Shown here piece by piece: positions 32,681 through 44,877 of a stretch of DNA of 64,000 nucleotides. Source of the DNA: Leptodontidium sp. MPI-SDFR-AT-0119 (Eukaryota > Ascomycota > Leotiomycetes > Helotiales > Leptodontidiaceae); contig JAHLEZ010000016.1 in the NCBI GenBank assembly GCA_020726505.1, positions 310,001-374,000 of the forward strand, in the 5' to 3' direction. How positions within the stretch are numbered: the stretch's first letter is position 1; the number at the start of each line of letters is the position of its first letter. The notes beneath the pieces are model-generated. The model was not told where the DNA came from, ran no database searches, and was given only the letters and a program-made list of their open reading frames with translations. The position numbers and the translations under genes are program-made.

Positions 32681-35600
32681 TGTAATGGCACGTGCCCTAG
32701 CGCTTACTCCCTGTATATATGCGTGCAGAGTGGGGAAGAGATAACCTTCCCTCCTTAGTAATTAGCTTTTGTATTATATAGTATTACTAGCTATTATTTA
32801 GTGCCTCTCTAGTTATTTTATTGTATTAAGTCACCTTAGCGTGCTAGTGATTATTATATTCTAATTGCTTTCTCTTACTACTAGCCTAACTGTTACATAA
32901 TAATTCAAGCTAGAGAACCCAGATCCGCGGCGCCTAGTGGCCTTAGACTATAAGCAACCCCTCCTATAGACTAAAGAAGGTCTAAAGATACGCTAGCTAC
33001 TAATTTATAAGCGATATAAGAGTAGATTAAGACTCTTAAAGAGAAGAACGATACCCTCGACAGCCTTGTTGTCGAATATCGCCGGATATACGGCGATGAC
33101 TTTAGCTAATACCCCCTGAACGTGAGGGAAAGGGCACAGCGACTTTAGTAAATAAGGCTTAAAGGTAATATAAATACTACGAAAGATCGCCCGCTAGTCG
33201 CCGAAGAGTCTCGGGCTCCCTATTAAGAAAAGGGGAAATATATAATTCTATTAAAATACGAAGGGAAGAATTAACGAGAGCTAATAGAATATTTATAAGC
33301 CTATAATTATGTCTTTAATTATAATAGTAAAGAGTTTCCTACTAACACAGTTAAAATTAAGTGGGCAGCGATATTATTCTATAAAGAACCGGCGAATACT
33401 TAAAAAAGGTTTAGGAAGTATAATCTTAATACTCTTAACACAATAACTTAGGAGTCTTATAAGGAGTTTCTGGCGAACCTCTAGTTACTCCTTGTCTCGA
33501 GACAAGTAGTTAACTCTCACGCTTATAAGACAGCTTGACAGAGACTTAACTAACTTATCCTCGAATTTGTTAACTATCTCGAGGGAAAGGAAGAATAACT
33601 TAAGCTATTTACTTAACGTTAATTACGAGATATCCTCTTTAATAAGATCTGACTAGAGATTTGCTAAAGAATTATTAAGAATAAGTAAGTTAATAAACTA
33701 TAAACAAAGGAGGATGTTATTTTAATAGTAGCCTTTTAAGAAGTATATACTTTACTTAAGGGAAACAGTAGTAATAAGAGACTTAAGGAGTTAAAAGACA
33801 AGAAAGGAGAGTCTTCTTAAAAAGCCCTATAAAAGACTAACGATAAGTAAGAGAGTCCCCGCCTTAATTAATCTGGATTAAGAAGAGGCAACCTTAATAA
33901 GACCTTAGTGTGAGGGAAATACCGAGGGTTTAATAAGTCAAGACTTAATGCTTTAAGTGTTAAGAGCTTAGCCACTACGCTAATAAATGCCTTAAAGTAA
34001 ACAGCGAAGGCTCGCTAAACAAGAACTAAAAGAACGCTTAACTCGCGACTATACTTACGTCTCCCTTAAGATTATTAAGTAAGAGAATGGAAATCTAACT
34101 AAAGATACTAGTAAGTAGAGAGTAAAAGGACCTCACTGCCCTTATTAATAGTAAGGCAGAAGACAATTTTATCTTAAGACTAAATATAAAAGAGTACGAT
34201 TTATAACTTATTAGCGAAGGGCCAAAGACATTTTAGACATTACTTAAGAACGAAGGTATTATCTACGGCACCGCGCTCGCCTAAGTAGAGATTACTAATA
34301 CCCTTAAACAAACTAAGCTAGATGCGCTCCGGCTAAGGGTTATTAATATGCCGGATATTAATCTGATTTTAAGGTGGCTTTAGTTAAAGGATATTAATCT
34401 TTAGATTAGTTTTAAAACAAAATAATAGAAGTATTTATATTAACTAAATAATACTTGTGATCTTAATATTATAAAGCTATATAAATTCTCTTAACTTATT
34501 TACAAGAAAGAGTCCCTTGTGTATACTATAATATTTAACTTAAATGTGTCACGCTTATTAGACGCCGATAATACACTTATTATCCCCTAAGAGTACTGTG
34601 GTGGGGAAGGCTCTGGTAGCTCCTTTGTCACCTGACCGGATAAGCTCTTTCCACATAAAAGGGCTCAACACTTGAAAACAACTCGTCAACCAAGAACTTT
34701 TCATAGATATTATCTAATACACTTTTTTCTCCTCCCCTCTCTCGACATTTCATGCTCTTCAGATATGTATTATCTCTAGATTTGATCGATCCGCGATTTC
34801 CTACACCTAGAATCTCTCCCGTACCTCGCTACATGCTACCTCTCTTGTTGTGTGGTTTATTGGGCTTTTTCCCTCCCACAGTACTATAAGTTTAAAGATG
34901 TCTTCTTAAAGAAGAAGGGGAATTAATTACCCCCTTTAAAGAGTCGGCAGTATATTATTAACTTAGAGCTAAATACGAGACCGCTATACTCCCTTATTTA
35001 TAACCTCTCTAAAATAGAGCTAATAGTTCTCTAAGAATACCTTAAGTCCTCCGAAGTAAAAGAATAAATATAGAAAAGTAAGAGCTTAACTAGCGCCCTA
35101 ATTTTCTTTGTACTAAAGAAAGATAATAACCTCTAATTATATATCGACTATTAAGCTTTAAACAAAATCATAGTCAAGGACTAGTACCCCTTACCTTTAA
35201 TTAGCGAAACACTAAATAGACTCCGGGATAAGAAGGTCTTTATTAGTCTAGATTTACGGAATATATATTACTATATTAAAATCAAAGCGGGAAATAAGTA
35301 AAAGACTACTTTTCGCACTTAATATAGGTATTACGAGTATTAAGTTATATTATTTAGGCTATCTAATATACTAGCGACGTTCTAAGTATATATTAATAAC
35401 GTACTAGCAGGACTTATAGACGTCATTTATGTCGTCTACTTTAATAATATCTTTATATACTTGACAGACTCGGCTCAATATGTGGACTATGTCCGCTAAG
35501 TCCTCGAGAGGCTACGATAAGCAAATCTCTTCGTTAAGCTGTTGAAATACTCGTTTAGTACTAAGAGTGTAAAGTTCTTAGGTTATATTATATCCCCCGC

Positions 35601-38600
35601 TAAGGTATTAATAAAGTAAAGCTAAGTAGACATTATTAAGGAATAACTAAAGCTTAAGAGTATTAGAGACGTTTAAGTCTTTATTAAGTTCGTTAACTTT
35701 TACTAGCGTTTTATCGCAAGTTTCTCGGCGATTACTTGGCTATTAATAAGTTTAATAAAAGGTAAGAAGAAAGGGCAACTTACCCTTACCTTTTACTAAG
35801 GAACTATTAAGTAAGAAGCTTTTAATATATTAAAAGATATATTTATATTAGCCTCTTTTCTTATATACTTTAACCTAAAGAAGCTTATAAGGCTAGAGGC
35901 AGACGCCTTTAGGTTTATACTTACAGGGATTTTGTCTTAGCCTAAAGATTAGCCAGCGAGTAACTAGATAAAGCCTATTTAGTACTTAATTATATTCTTT
36001 AATAAGAAGTTAAAAGGTGTAAAGTTAAATTATAAGGTTTACAATTATAAGCTTCTTATAATTATTAAGTACTTTATTTATTAAAGGCACTACTTAAAAA
36101 GTAATATAGCCCCTATTAAGGTATTATTAGACTATAATAACCTCCGTTACTTTATAAGTACTATAATATTAAGCCAGCGGCAGGCCAAATAGGCCTTAGA
36201 GCTATTTAAATATAACTTCGTGATAGTCTATAAGCTAAGGAAAAAGAACCTGGCAGATAGACCTTCGCGTAGGCTTAATTATAGGCCGGCGGAGAATAAA
36301 GAGAATATTATACTCCTTACTTTATAAAATAAGCTACGAGGTATAATTCAGAATAAGTAAATCTGCGTCCTTAATATAATTAATAATACGACGGCGAGTA
36401 TTTAACGAGAAAGTGATAATATATTATGCCGGCTAACTTAAGTTTCTTAACTTATTAATAATAATATAGTATGTGAGCTATCGACTAAGGCTATAATAGC
36501 GACTTTTACGCCTAACTAGTAATATATACTTATATAACTTAGAAGTTTACAAAACTTTAGTTAAGGTTTAAATAACCTCTTGTGAAACACTAGAGAGAAG
36601 TATAACGTTAGTTAATATAATTATAAATATACTATATTATAGTTTTTTATAATAGAGATTATAAAAGCCGAAACGGCAAATACTATATCGAAATCGCTTC
36701 TTTTATTACTCTTAAAGTTATAATAAAGGGACGCCTTAGTTATAGAAAGGCGTACTCGACTACAAGATGCCGGGGATATAAATTAAAGTATTAACAGCGA
36801 CGGACTATTAAGACACTAACGAATAGTCTACGTTCTATAAGACCTTATTGTTTGTGCCGAAATTATAAAGATTTACTATAATAATTTAACTACAAGTTAT
36901 TTTAGTTATAATAAGACACTAAAGCTTGTCTAGTAGAAGTATTATTAACTTAATATATTTAGTAATATTAAAGTATACATTAAGAGTTATAATATTTATT
37001 AGAGGATAAAGGCGAGTCGTATAAAGAAAGCTAACGAAATGTAAGCTTTTAGCTAACTAAGTAAGTTATTTGAGTTAATCTTAATGGATTTTATTATAAA
37101 TTTAATACCTTACAAGAGTAGTATTACTAGTAAAGTCGCTGACTGTTTACTAGTAATTGTCGATAGATATACTAAAGATGTTAAGTATATCCCTTACTTG
37201 AAAACTATTAATACTCCGTAATTAGCCCGTCTTTTTATTAATTACTAGTTCAAAGACTATAGGTTACCGGTATTAATTATTATAGATAGAGGCTCTGTGT
37301 TTACTTTAAGGTTTTAGAAGGAGCTGTGTTTCTACCTCCGGATAATAAGAGGTCTTTCGACAGCGTTTCACCTGCAAATAAATGGCTAAACCGAATAGTA
37401 AAATTAGGCCCTAAAAGTATAACTAAAGTATTACGTTTATTACTTATAAGACAATTAAGTAGAGCTCTTACTTTTAATAAAGTTTATATATATAAATACT
37501 TATTATAAGTTAATCGGGATGTCTCTAAATAAGGCTAAGTATAGTATATTATTAAACTCTTACTAAGGTATTAAGGATAATCTTATAAGAGGGGAGATAC
37601 TAACTACTAAAGAACGAGTAAAAGAAGTTATTAAGAAACACTAAGAGCTAAAAAATAATTAGTAAAAAACTAAAGAAAACTAAGCGAAATAATATAATAA
37701 GAACTACTACCTTATAAAGTTCAAGGTCGAATAATAGGTTTTACTTTCGGCGAAGAATATTAAGATAATTCGTTTTAATAAGAAGTTAAACTACTAATTC
37801 CTAAGACTATTTAAGATTATCGAGAGGATTAGAAAGCAAGTGTACAAGCTAGAGTTACCTCTTAAGTACAGCAGACTACACGATGTCTTTTATATATCCC
37901 TACTAAAGCTATATTAATAAAGGCCTAGCGAATCGTTAGAGGTGGTTTAACTTAATCTCGTAGACAGAGAAAAGATATAGTTAGTCGAGACCCTCTTAGA
38001 CTAACGAGTGAGACGAAGAGAAGAGTAGTACTTTATTAAATAGGAAGGACTAAGACTAATATATAATTCTTAAGAACTAAAGAAGAACCTTATAAACCTC
38101 TAAAGAGAGATTAATACGTTAAAGGCGTAGAACATTACCGAAAGGGCGGCGAAGTGTCGGCGAAGGGGATAATTAAGGCTCCTTGTTTCCCCTTATAAGG
38201 TCCTTAAGACAAGAGTCTAATTATTCTTTAGGCTTTCGCCGGCTAATTATTAAATAAAATGCGATATTACGTACTTTCTTACTTTTTCTTACGAGGTTTT
38301 ATAATTATAAGTGTATTATACTCTTTAACGTTATATACTTTTTTGCTTTTACTTATAAGGTTTTATAGTTTTAAGGGTATATTTAAAGTCACAATTTAAA
38401 CAGTAATGCCTAAGAGAAAAGAGAGTTATATTAATTAGTTATATTATAACCCCTTTATTAGTTACTTTCGCCGGCTAAGTATTAGTACTTTACTGAAAAT
38501 TCGCCTACTAAAAGAACTTTAGTAAAAAACTTAAAAGATTAAAGAATTAGAGTTTATTTCGTGGAGTAATAAGGCCCTTAGCCTCTATAATAATAGTGGC

Positions 38601-39965
38601 TTTAGTTACTAGAACCTTATTATTAGACTTAAGCGTAGACTTAAGAGTAGCGGAGTAAATTTATTAAAGATCCTTCGCTAGAGGTTAATAGGCAATTTAC
38701 TAGCGAGTACCGTGGTATACTTATAAATTAAAGTCCCGTAACCTTAATAATTAATTGCTCGTTAACATCCGTTAAAGTAGTAAGTACGCCGAAGTATAAC
38801 TAATTAATAGCCGACGAAAGGCTAACGCTTAGTTCTTTTATAAATAAGACTATTAGCTTTTATAGGGACTTTAAGGCTTTAATATTAGTAACTTTATTAA
38901 CGTGTGTGTTATAGCGCTTATTAAGGTCGAACGTAGCTTAAGTAGTATTAAGGTTAACTTAAGAGATTTACTTCTTATAAAATTAAGTGGCAGCTTTCTC
39001 TAGTCGGGCAAAGGACTCCTTTAGTCTCACTAGGACCTCGCCGGCTATTAGCCTATGTCTCGCCGACTAAAAGAAAATTTGACTTACAGGCTTATAAGAC
39101 TTTGCTTTTCAGTAGTAATCGACACACTTCTTAATAATTAAAGTAATATTAGTGGAATATATAAGGTCAGGAAACTACGAGATCTCGCCGGCGCAACATA
39201 AGTAGGGGACATCGCGGGTATCGAGGTAGTTGATTTTATTACGTCCACTTGACTTAATACAAGTATTTTTAAAGTTACTAAGCAGGGAACGCTCGATTCG
39301 GACGCTATCCTTGTTCTCCTTAACTTTATTACTTCCGCTATTATCTTTAGGGGCTTAGGCGGACCGCCGACGTTTGCCTAGAGGCTCGCTAGCGTTAACT
39401 AAGGTAAACGATAGAAATAAAGCTCTAGTAGAACTAGAGTCTTTAGCCTTCTTACGCTTGCTAGGAGTTACTAAGATCGCCAGTTAGACTCTTATTAAGG
39501 GCAAGACATCTCTAGATTAGAGAAGGGGGATATGACTTACCTTTAGCCATAATTATTAAAGTTATTATTTAATTTAGAAGGTTAAGAAAGCTAAGAAGAA
39601 TATATACAAAGAGATAAGTAATAACCGCTACTAACGTCTACTTACCTCGTATTACTTCTTCCCTAGAATTCACCTTTAAGTTAAGCGTATAAGTTTAGGC
39701 TCGCTAGCGAATCGTCGGGGAAACTCCGGTTATTATTACTTTTTTACCTTTACTTTTAAGGACAAAAGTGCGTAAGAGGGGAGATATTATAATAGCACGT
39801 GCCCTAACGCTTACTCCCTATATATATACGTGTAGAGTAGGGAAGAGATAACTTTCCCTCCTTAGTAATTAGCTTCTGTATTATATAGTATCACTAGCTA
39901 TTATCTAGTGCCTCTCTAGTTATTCTATTGTGCTAAGTCACCTCAGCGTGCTAGTGATCATTACA
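32681..39965 (+). mobile_element. Full-length, RIPed Gypsy LTR retrotransposon inserted in a ferric-reductase-like gene
   Basis: Two 178-bp LTRs (32681-32858 and 39788-39965) run TGTAATGGCACG...CATTACA and are flanked by CCAGG (32676-32680 and 39966-39970). LTR differences are transitions in both directions, so both were hit by RIP. The internal plus strand shows a gag-type CCHC knuckle (C-F-K-C...H-Y-A-N-K-C) near 33955-33995. Reverse transcriptase follows at about 35150-35650, RNase H at about 35850-36330 and an integrase core at about 37070-37480, in Ty3/Gypsy order. The catalytic pair of the RT (normally Asp-Asp) is Asn-Asn at 35443-35448. A purine-rich tract (AGAGGGGAGA) precedes the right LTR. 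No long frame survives. Confidence 0.93.
34597..34880. mobile_element. Un-RIPed ~284-bp insertion inside the Gypsy element (solo LTR or MITE)
   Basis: It begins TGTGGTGGGGAAGG and ends TTCCCTCCCACA, so the ends are inverted. It is flanked by GTAC on both sides; the same junction can be read as CTGTGG...CCACAG with a TA duplication. Removing it restores a continuous Gypsy pol frame around the protease/RT boundary. Its composition is balanced (many CA and TG dinucleotides), in sharp contrast with the RIPed host. It therefore probably entered after the host had been mutated. Confidence 0.7.
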
Positions 39966-40860
39966 CCAGGCCTTGTGTCGAAAGACCGCGGACTTAAATT
40001 GAAGGATAAATAGAGCAGCGACTATCTTAGCAAAAATGTATACGAATCGCCAAGGGAGCTTGGATATGGATATGAGTGTTATATGGTGGAGTACATCACA
40101 GGTACAACTAGACCTTAATGAATACGGAGGAATAGCTCGTACGACGGGCGGTGGAAGATAGGTATCGAGAGGAGGAGTAGGGAACATAAGGCTGAGCCAC
40201 TCTAGTGGTTGTTAGTCGATTGCATTGTGGCTTGTTAGGGGTTAGGAAACATTGCGATCAGTCTGTGGAGGTTCCCTGGCACGCTTAAAGAAAAAAGTCC
40301 TAGCACTACGAACGACCACGACGAGAACGTGAAAGAGCACAAGAGCGAATAACATTATGCTCGCCGAGCGGTGCACTATCCGGAACATTTTCAGGGAGAC
40401 AGCAAATCGATCTGCGAGAAAGCTAAGATGCGTCCCAAGGAAGAGCGGCATCATGTTAATCAAGGCTAGATTCGCTGCGCAGATGCCTACCTTTATGGCC
40501 GTCAACTTCCAAAATTAGAGGTAGTAGACGTTAGCGGTGATGTTTGCTGTCTGTATAATGAGGCCTACTGATGTCTATGACCCTAGTGATGAATGTTAGT
40601 GGAGGACGCGGGGATAGATCAGGGCTTTGTATAGTAAAAGAGCGACGTATTCAACGAATTGCTAGATGTATGGACTAAAGGCAAGGACGAAGGATGTGGC
40701 AAAGATGCTGTTAATGTAGACTGCGTAGATTTCAACGGTCTCTATGACAGGAATAAGGATGAGAATGAAAACGCGATTCGAGAGGAATGAGTGAAAGGTG
40801 GGCATAACGGAGACGGGGAAGGGAGGTAGGAATCCTGTGGAAGGAGAGGGAAGAGCGATG
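39966..40860 (-). pseudogene. Ferric-reductase-like pseudogene, 5' part, interrupted by Gypsy insertion
   Basis: The minus strand encodes the ferric-reductase transmembrane domain. CAANLALINMMPLFLG leads to FRIVHRSASIMLFALVLFHV, where two His 14 positions apart fit a haem ligand pair. After a break come LLLLSIPIFHRPSYELFLRI, an interrupting TAA, and then WRFVYIFAKIVAALFILQF ending RHKAW at the Gypsy junction. There is a one-base frame change near 40080 and stops at positions where Gln or Trp fit. An upstream hydrophobic stretch (VFILILIPVIETVEIYAVY, about 40780) probably belongs to the N-terminus and also carries a stop. The intact protein would reduce ferric iron or chelates at a membrane. 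This copy is broken several ways besides the insertion. Confidence 0.78.
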
Positions 40861-41532
40861 AGTCAACGGATGAACAGTTTAAGTATATGCCAAATTAAAT
40901 AGATGGTCCTCACAAAAGTGAGGGTTGAGGTGGATAGACAGTGGGGCAAGTAGTAGGTGTAGGAGTCAGAACAGGAGCCGTCCCCCTCCCCTCCCAACCT
41001 TACTATCAAGACAAGGCTTTTCATGCTATTAGATAATAATAATATACGATTTTCTAATAAACTACGATGTGTAACAAAAGGAGGACAAGCGGTTGCGGGT
41101 ATTATGTGGCAACTAATCACGTGTAGCGGCTTGCCGAACGTCATTTTAGAAGCCTTCCGTACGTACGTAACGTACCTTAGCTAGCTCAGGCCATCCGTTC
41201 TTATGCCTAAGGCAGCAGACGGCACTATACCTAATCGGTAAGTCACATACATTATTCGAACAAATAGCCTTAGTGCCTAAGGTAACATTTTACAACTGAG
41301 GCCGATTGTCCTTGCCTAGTCGTGTGCACGGGCCACAGTGCTTATATTCGGTACTGTGGCCTGTGCACGATTAAAGAGGCATAGTCTAGAGATGGCTGGA
41401 GGCCAGTTTCTGTAAAGGGGAATACTCGCTAAACAAGAGGAGTTCGTTATGGCCATCCTATAACTAACGGAGGGGCCTTCTAATAACGGGTATTTATAAT
41501 CTTGGCTGCCCAGGAATAGACAAGAGATTTTT
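40861..41532. other. Intergenic, no gene seen; contains a strong hairpin
   Basis: No coding sequence recognised. The hairpin at 41320-41370 is the only notable structure. CCTAAGG is repeated near 41210 and 41277. Confidence 0.4.
41320..41370. repeat. Long hairpin
   Basis: Left arm TCGTGTGCACGGGCCACAGT (41320-41339) and right arm ACTGTGGCCTGTGCACGA (41353-41370) pair over about 18 bp with small irregularities around a 13-nt loop. It could be a foldback remnant or a DNA-element end. Confidence 0.65.
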
Positions 41533-42812
41533 TTATAGAGTAGGGATTGTAGGCGTTCTTAGCTTCATCGATTTGATCTGCTTAGGCTGCGTCTAGGGCA
41601 TTGTTCCGCCGGGGGGGGATGGAATCGAAGGCGTAAGTCTTGAGCGTCTGCTCGTACTTCGAGCTCTTCATGAACTTAGGAACAGAATCTTACGTAGCGC
41701 ATTAGCAGTGAAATAGAGAAGAGGGAGCCAAATAGCACTTATACTGGCTATTAGTTTAAAAACAGATAATTGTGCTTCTTCGAAAAGCTTCGTAACCTCT
41801 TTAAGACTTTCAATTATCGTAGAATCTTGCCTCACGACTTTGGTTATTCTAGTTACTAGTTGGTTTCGCAATAGGTGGTCGATGTTAAGCTCGCAAGGGG
41901 ATCCAGGTGCCAGGAATGTATTGTAGATGCCGTATATAGAAGCTGTGGTTTCTTTAATAGAATCTAGGTTACCTCCCGAATTGCCTCTTAATAGAGAGTT
42001 AGACTTGATTATAATCTTGCACGATTTAAGGAATTCGTCTACGTCGAGATAAAACGAGAGATTCTCCTCACAATAGGTGTCCCGTAAGTTTTCTCGGAAC
42101 AGTAAGTAAAGGGATACATCGTTTAAGATCTTGTCGAGCTTCTGGGTATTAGAGTCTCGAGAAACACTAGCTCTTGACGCGGTATTTGAGCCCTCTCCAC
42201 CCTTAGAAGTGCGCTCCCGAGATGTCATGTTGACGACGTCCTTACCCTTCTGTGTCATCTCGTAAATCTTATGCTTAGTTGGTTAGAATATCGTCGACTT
42301 GTCGCTCTCTTGTGGCGAGAATTAAGCCAAGTAAGCTCTATCCTGCTAAACACACTATATTAATTCATGTTCCAGGAAAAGGGTTGCAATCTCGGCTGTT
42401 TCTCTGCGGTCTATAGTCGTATAACAATCTATTAACTAGTCCGTGGCAGCTTTTTCAGTGAAAGTTTAATACATAGTCAGCGAAGGCGAACCAATCTTGC
42501 GCTCGTTAGTTATTCTTACACCTGTGATTTTATCCTTATATTCACTCAGCGAGTCGGAATCTATAGAGCTTAGGCTACTCTCAATGTTTAGGCCATTTTG
42601 ACTAACGAATCTGCGGAAGATAACTTCGATCGTACTACGATTAGAAGAGAGTTTATCCGTTGTCGAATCTCGCTCAAGAATAACTAATTGTATTGTGTTC
42701 TTAAAAGAGTTCACGAGCTCGGTGACATGCTTCTGCTAGATTCTGTTCTTAGCACAAAATCTCTCCAAGACGTGAATGCCTTTGGGGGTCAACTGCCAGA
42801 CCAAACCCTTCA
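41533..42812 (-). pseudogene. flbA-like: FlbA-type DEP/RGS regulator, RIPed and 5'-truncated
   Basis: One minus-strand frame can be followed for about 1.2 kb. It starts VWQLTPKGIHVLERFC (end of a DEP-type domain), continues with STIEVIFRRFVSQNGLNIES, IDCYTTIDRRETAEIATLF and SVSRDSNTQKLDKILND, and reaches the RGS box. The RGS box has YCEENLSFYLDVDEFLKS, FLAPGSPCELNIDHLLRN and LFEEAQLSVFKL. After an intron (donor GTATAAGT, acceptor near 41686) it ends SVPKFMKSSKYEQTLK. This is the arrangement of Aspergillus FlbA, an RGS protein that damps G-alpha signalling and permits conidiation. At least five TAA/TAG stops interrupt it. The N-terminal half is missing: Copia sequence begins at about 42818. 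I infer a duplicated copy inactivated by RIP; a functional copy presumably exists elsewhere. Confidence 0.8.
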
Positions 42813-42817
42813 TTGTG

Positions 42818-43522
42818 AATCGGGATACAAGACGATCAACAGCTGGATATCTCTTCAACATCGGGAGCGGAGCAATCAGCCGGCAATCCAAGCGCCAGCG
42901 CGTCGTTGCCCTCTCAACCTGTGAAGCCGAGTTCATGGGACAGACGCAAGCAACTAAGGAAGCGGTCTGGTTGAGAAGACTCCTCGATGAACTAAACATG
43001 AGCCAAGGGAAAGCCGCAACGATCATCTGTGGTGACAATCAAGGAGCCATCACCTTGTCCTCGAACCCTCAGTACCACTCACGTACGAAACACATGGACA
43101 TCCAAAGCAAATGGCAAGGAGAGGTTCGAAGCCCCGGGACAGTTGAACTGAAGTATGTTCCAACTACAGAACAAATTGCGGATGGGTTCACCAAGCCTCT
43201 TGCACGAGACAGATTTGAATGGTTTCGGAGAGGGGTAGGTATTGAGTGATGTTCACGGGTTACCAGCCTCGAGTAGAGACAAAACACACAGGCACCCTTT
43301 CCTTCTTTTCCCTTCAAAAGGGTTTAAAGGTTTTAACGGAACCTGTCGGGGCCGTGATAGATAGTCGCTGGCACTCCTTCTAGTGAAGATAGCCATCGAG
43401 TGGGAGTGTTGAATATCCCGGTGGCTGAAACGTTATCACAGGGGCTAGGAATTTGCATTTATATATAAGGCATTCCGCCTATCTGTACATAGTAACAATG
43501 AATACTATCACTTACTTCAACA
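42818..43522 (+). mobile_element. Copia retrotransposon, 3' fragment with LTR
   Basis: The open frame to 43249 gives the RNase H end of a Ty1/Copia polyprotein: NRDTRRSTAGYLFNIGSGA, VVALSTCEAEFMGQTQATKE, ICGDNQGAITLSSNP, HSRTKHMDIQ and EQIADGFTKPLARD. It is followed by a purine tract (GAGTGGGAG) and an LTR at 43407-43522 (TGTTGAATATCCC...TTCAACA, 116 bp). Almost no RIP is visible. Everything 5' of RNase H is missing and the left border abuts the FlbA-like pseudogene, so this is a truncated young element rather than a full insertion. Confidence 0.88.
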
Positions 43523-43816
43523 GTACGCACCACTTGGACCTGGTGGGAGTAGTTCTGAGGTTCAAATTGCACCTGTCCTTGTGGCTGAAATCATGGGAGC
43601 CAATTGCAAGTCCGTCAGCCACAGGCCAGTCACTGCAATTGTACTTGTGAATAACCACATACAAACCTGGCATCACAATTCACAGTTCGCAAGAGCATAT
43701 CAACAGTAAGTTGGATTCTTATTCCTACCAGCGCCATTTCATTATAGTCTCCGCACTTCCCCCTTCCCCGCCTTCTCCGATTCCTTTTACTTTGGCTCCA
43801 AAGAGACGACTAACCT

Positions 43817-44877
43817 TCATACCGAGCCAGACTGGCAGTTGTCCCAATATTTGCTGTCAATCTCATTTAAGTCCCGAGTCATATTCTTGAATGAGGGCAC
43901 GCCCAACCGACCCAAAATCCTTTGGATAGGAGACTTGAGCAAGGGAACACACGCTCCGATAGTCAAGACACTCTCCTCTATCCTACACCAGAAAGCGATC
44001 CTAAGAATCGAACGAAGGAGGCTAGGGTTTTGGTTGGCCGATTTCGACAAACACAATCTTACAATGACTCCAGCAGTTGCAAAAAACCCCGAAGCCATTA
44101 GTATCGAGACAAGAATCCGTTCGAGCAATGGCCGACTTAGCATCGAGATGAGTATGATTGGCATGAAAGAAAATAGAATATTATCTAGAATAGTAATTCC
44201 TTGATATTCCTCCGTGAGCCATGGCTACTAATATGGATTGTCTTAGTACTTACCTACTACAACCCAATCCGTAATCTCCATTTGGAGTTTATTCTCACAT
44301 CTGGCATCGGGGACAGCATCCCAATTCGCGCGAAGAGGGGAACATTGACAGAGTGAAGCGATACTACCACCAGCGGTCGCAAGAACCTGGAAAATGATGG
44401 CGACCCAAAAGATTCTTCGCCATATTTGTGAAGTTTTGAATCGAAGAAGCATGAATGCAACCGAAATTCTGATAAAGGTCGATGCCCACGGCCCGAGTTG
44501 TCCAAACACAAACGTGTAGTGCAAGGCTCGCGATCTGTCTTCGGGTGACACGTAATAATCATATCGTCCTAACCCATATTGACAAGCCACGGCAGTGAGA
44601 GAAAATGCGATAACCATCATTACCTAGAGAGCGTCTTAGTAACGGTTGTCAAATTTTTTTTAATTTTTTTTAATTTTTTTCGAGTCAAAGAGAGAACCAA
44701 TCCACTTACCATGGCCAGTGTAACAAGATAATCCTCCATGTGCAAGTTATATTTTGGCCTTAGTCGGGTATACACTCGAACAGAATAGATGGTGAAGGCT
44801 GCTGCCAGGATAGTTCCAGACACAAGCAGGGTCCGTGGTGCAATGCTCGTATCACCTGCTGGAGGTGAGCTATCCAT
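43817..44877 (-). CDS. SAT4-type rhodopsin-domain integral membrane protein
   Basis: Exons 44877-44710, 44623-44254 and 44199-43817 with 86- and 54-nt introns total 921 nt (306 residues). The first intron contains three runs of eight T (on the plus strand). The start MDSSPPAGDTSIAPRTLLV leads into alternating hydrophobic spans: LLVSGTILAAAFTIYSVRVY, VMMVIAFSLTAVA, IFWVAIIFQVLATAGGSIA, MPIILISMLS and ILMASGFFATAGVIVRL. CQCSPLRANWD and the late ACVPLLKSPI match the fungal rhodopsin-domain (SAT4) family, usually seven-helix proteins of unknown ligand. No stops; all phases agree. It lies between a Copia fragment and an empty stretch, with no functional neighbour. Confidence 0.87.

Noticed and set aside
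42776..43038. Minus-strand frame opposite Copia RNase H as an extension of the FlbA-like gene
   Set aside because: Upstream of about 42812 it is simply the antisense of the Copia coding sequence and loses similarity.
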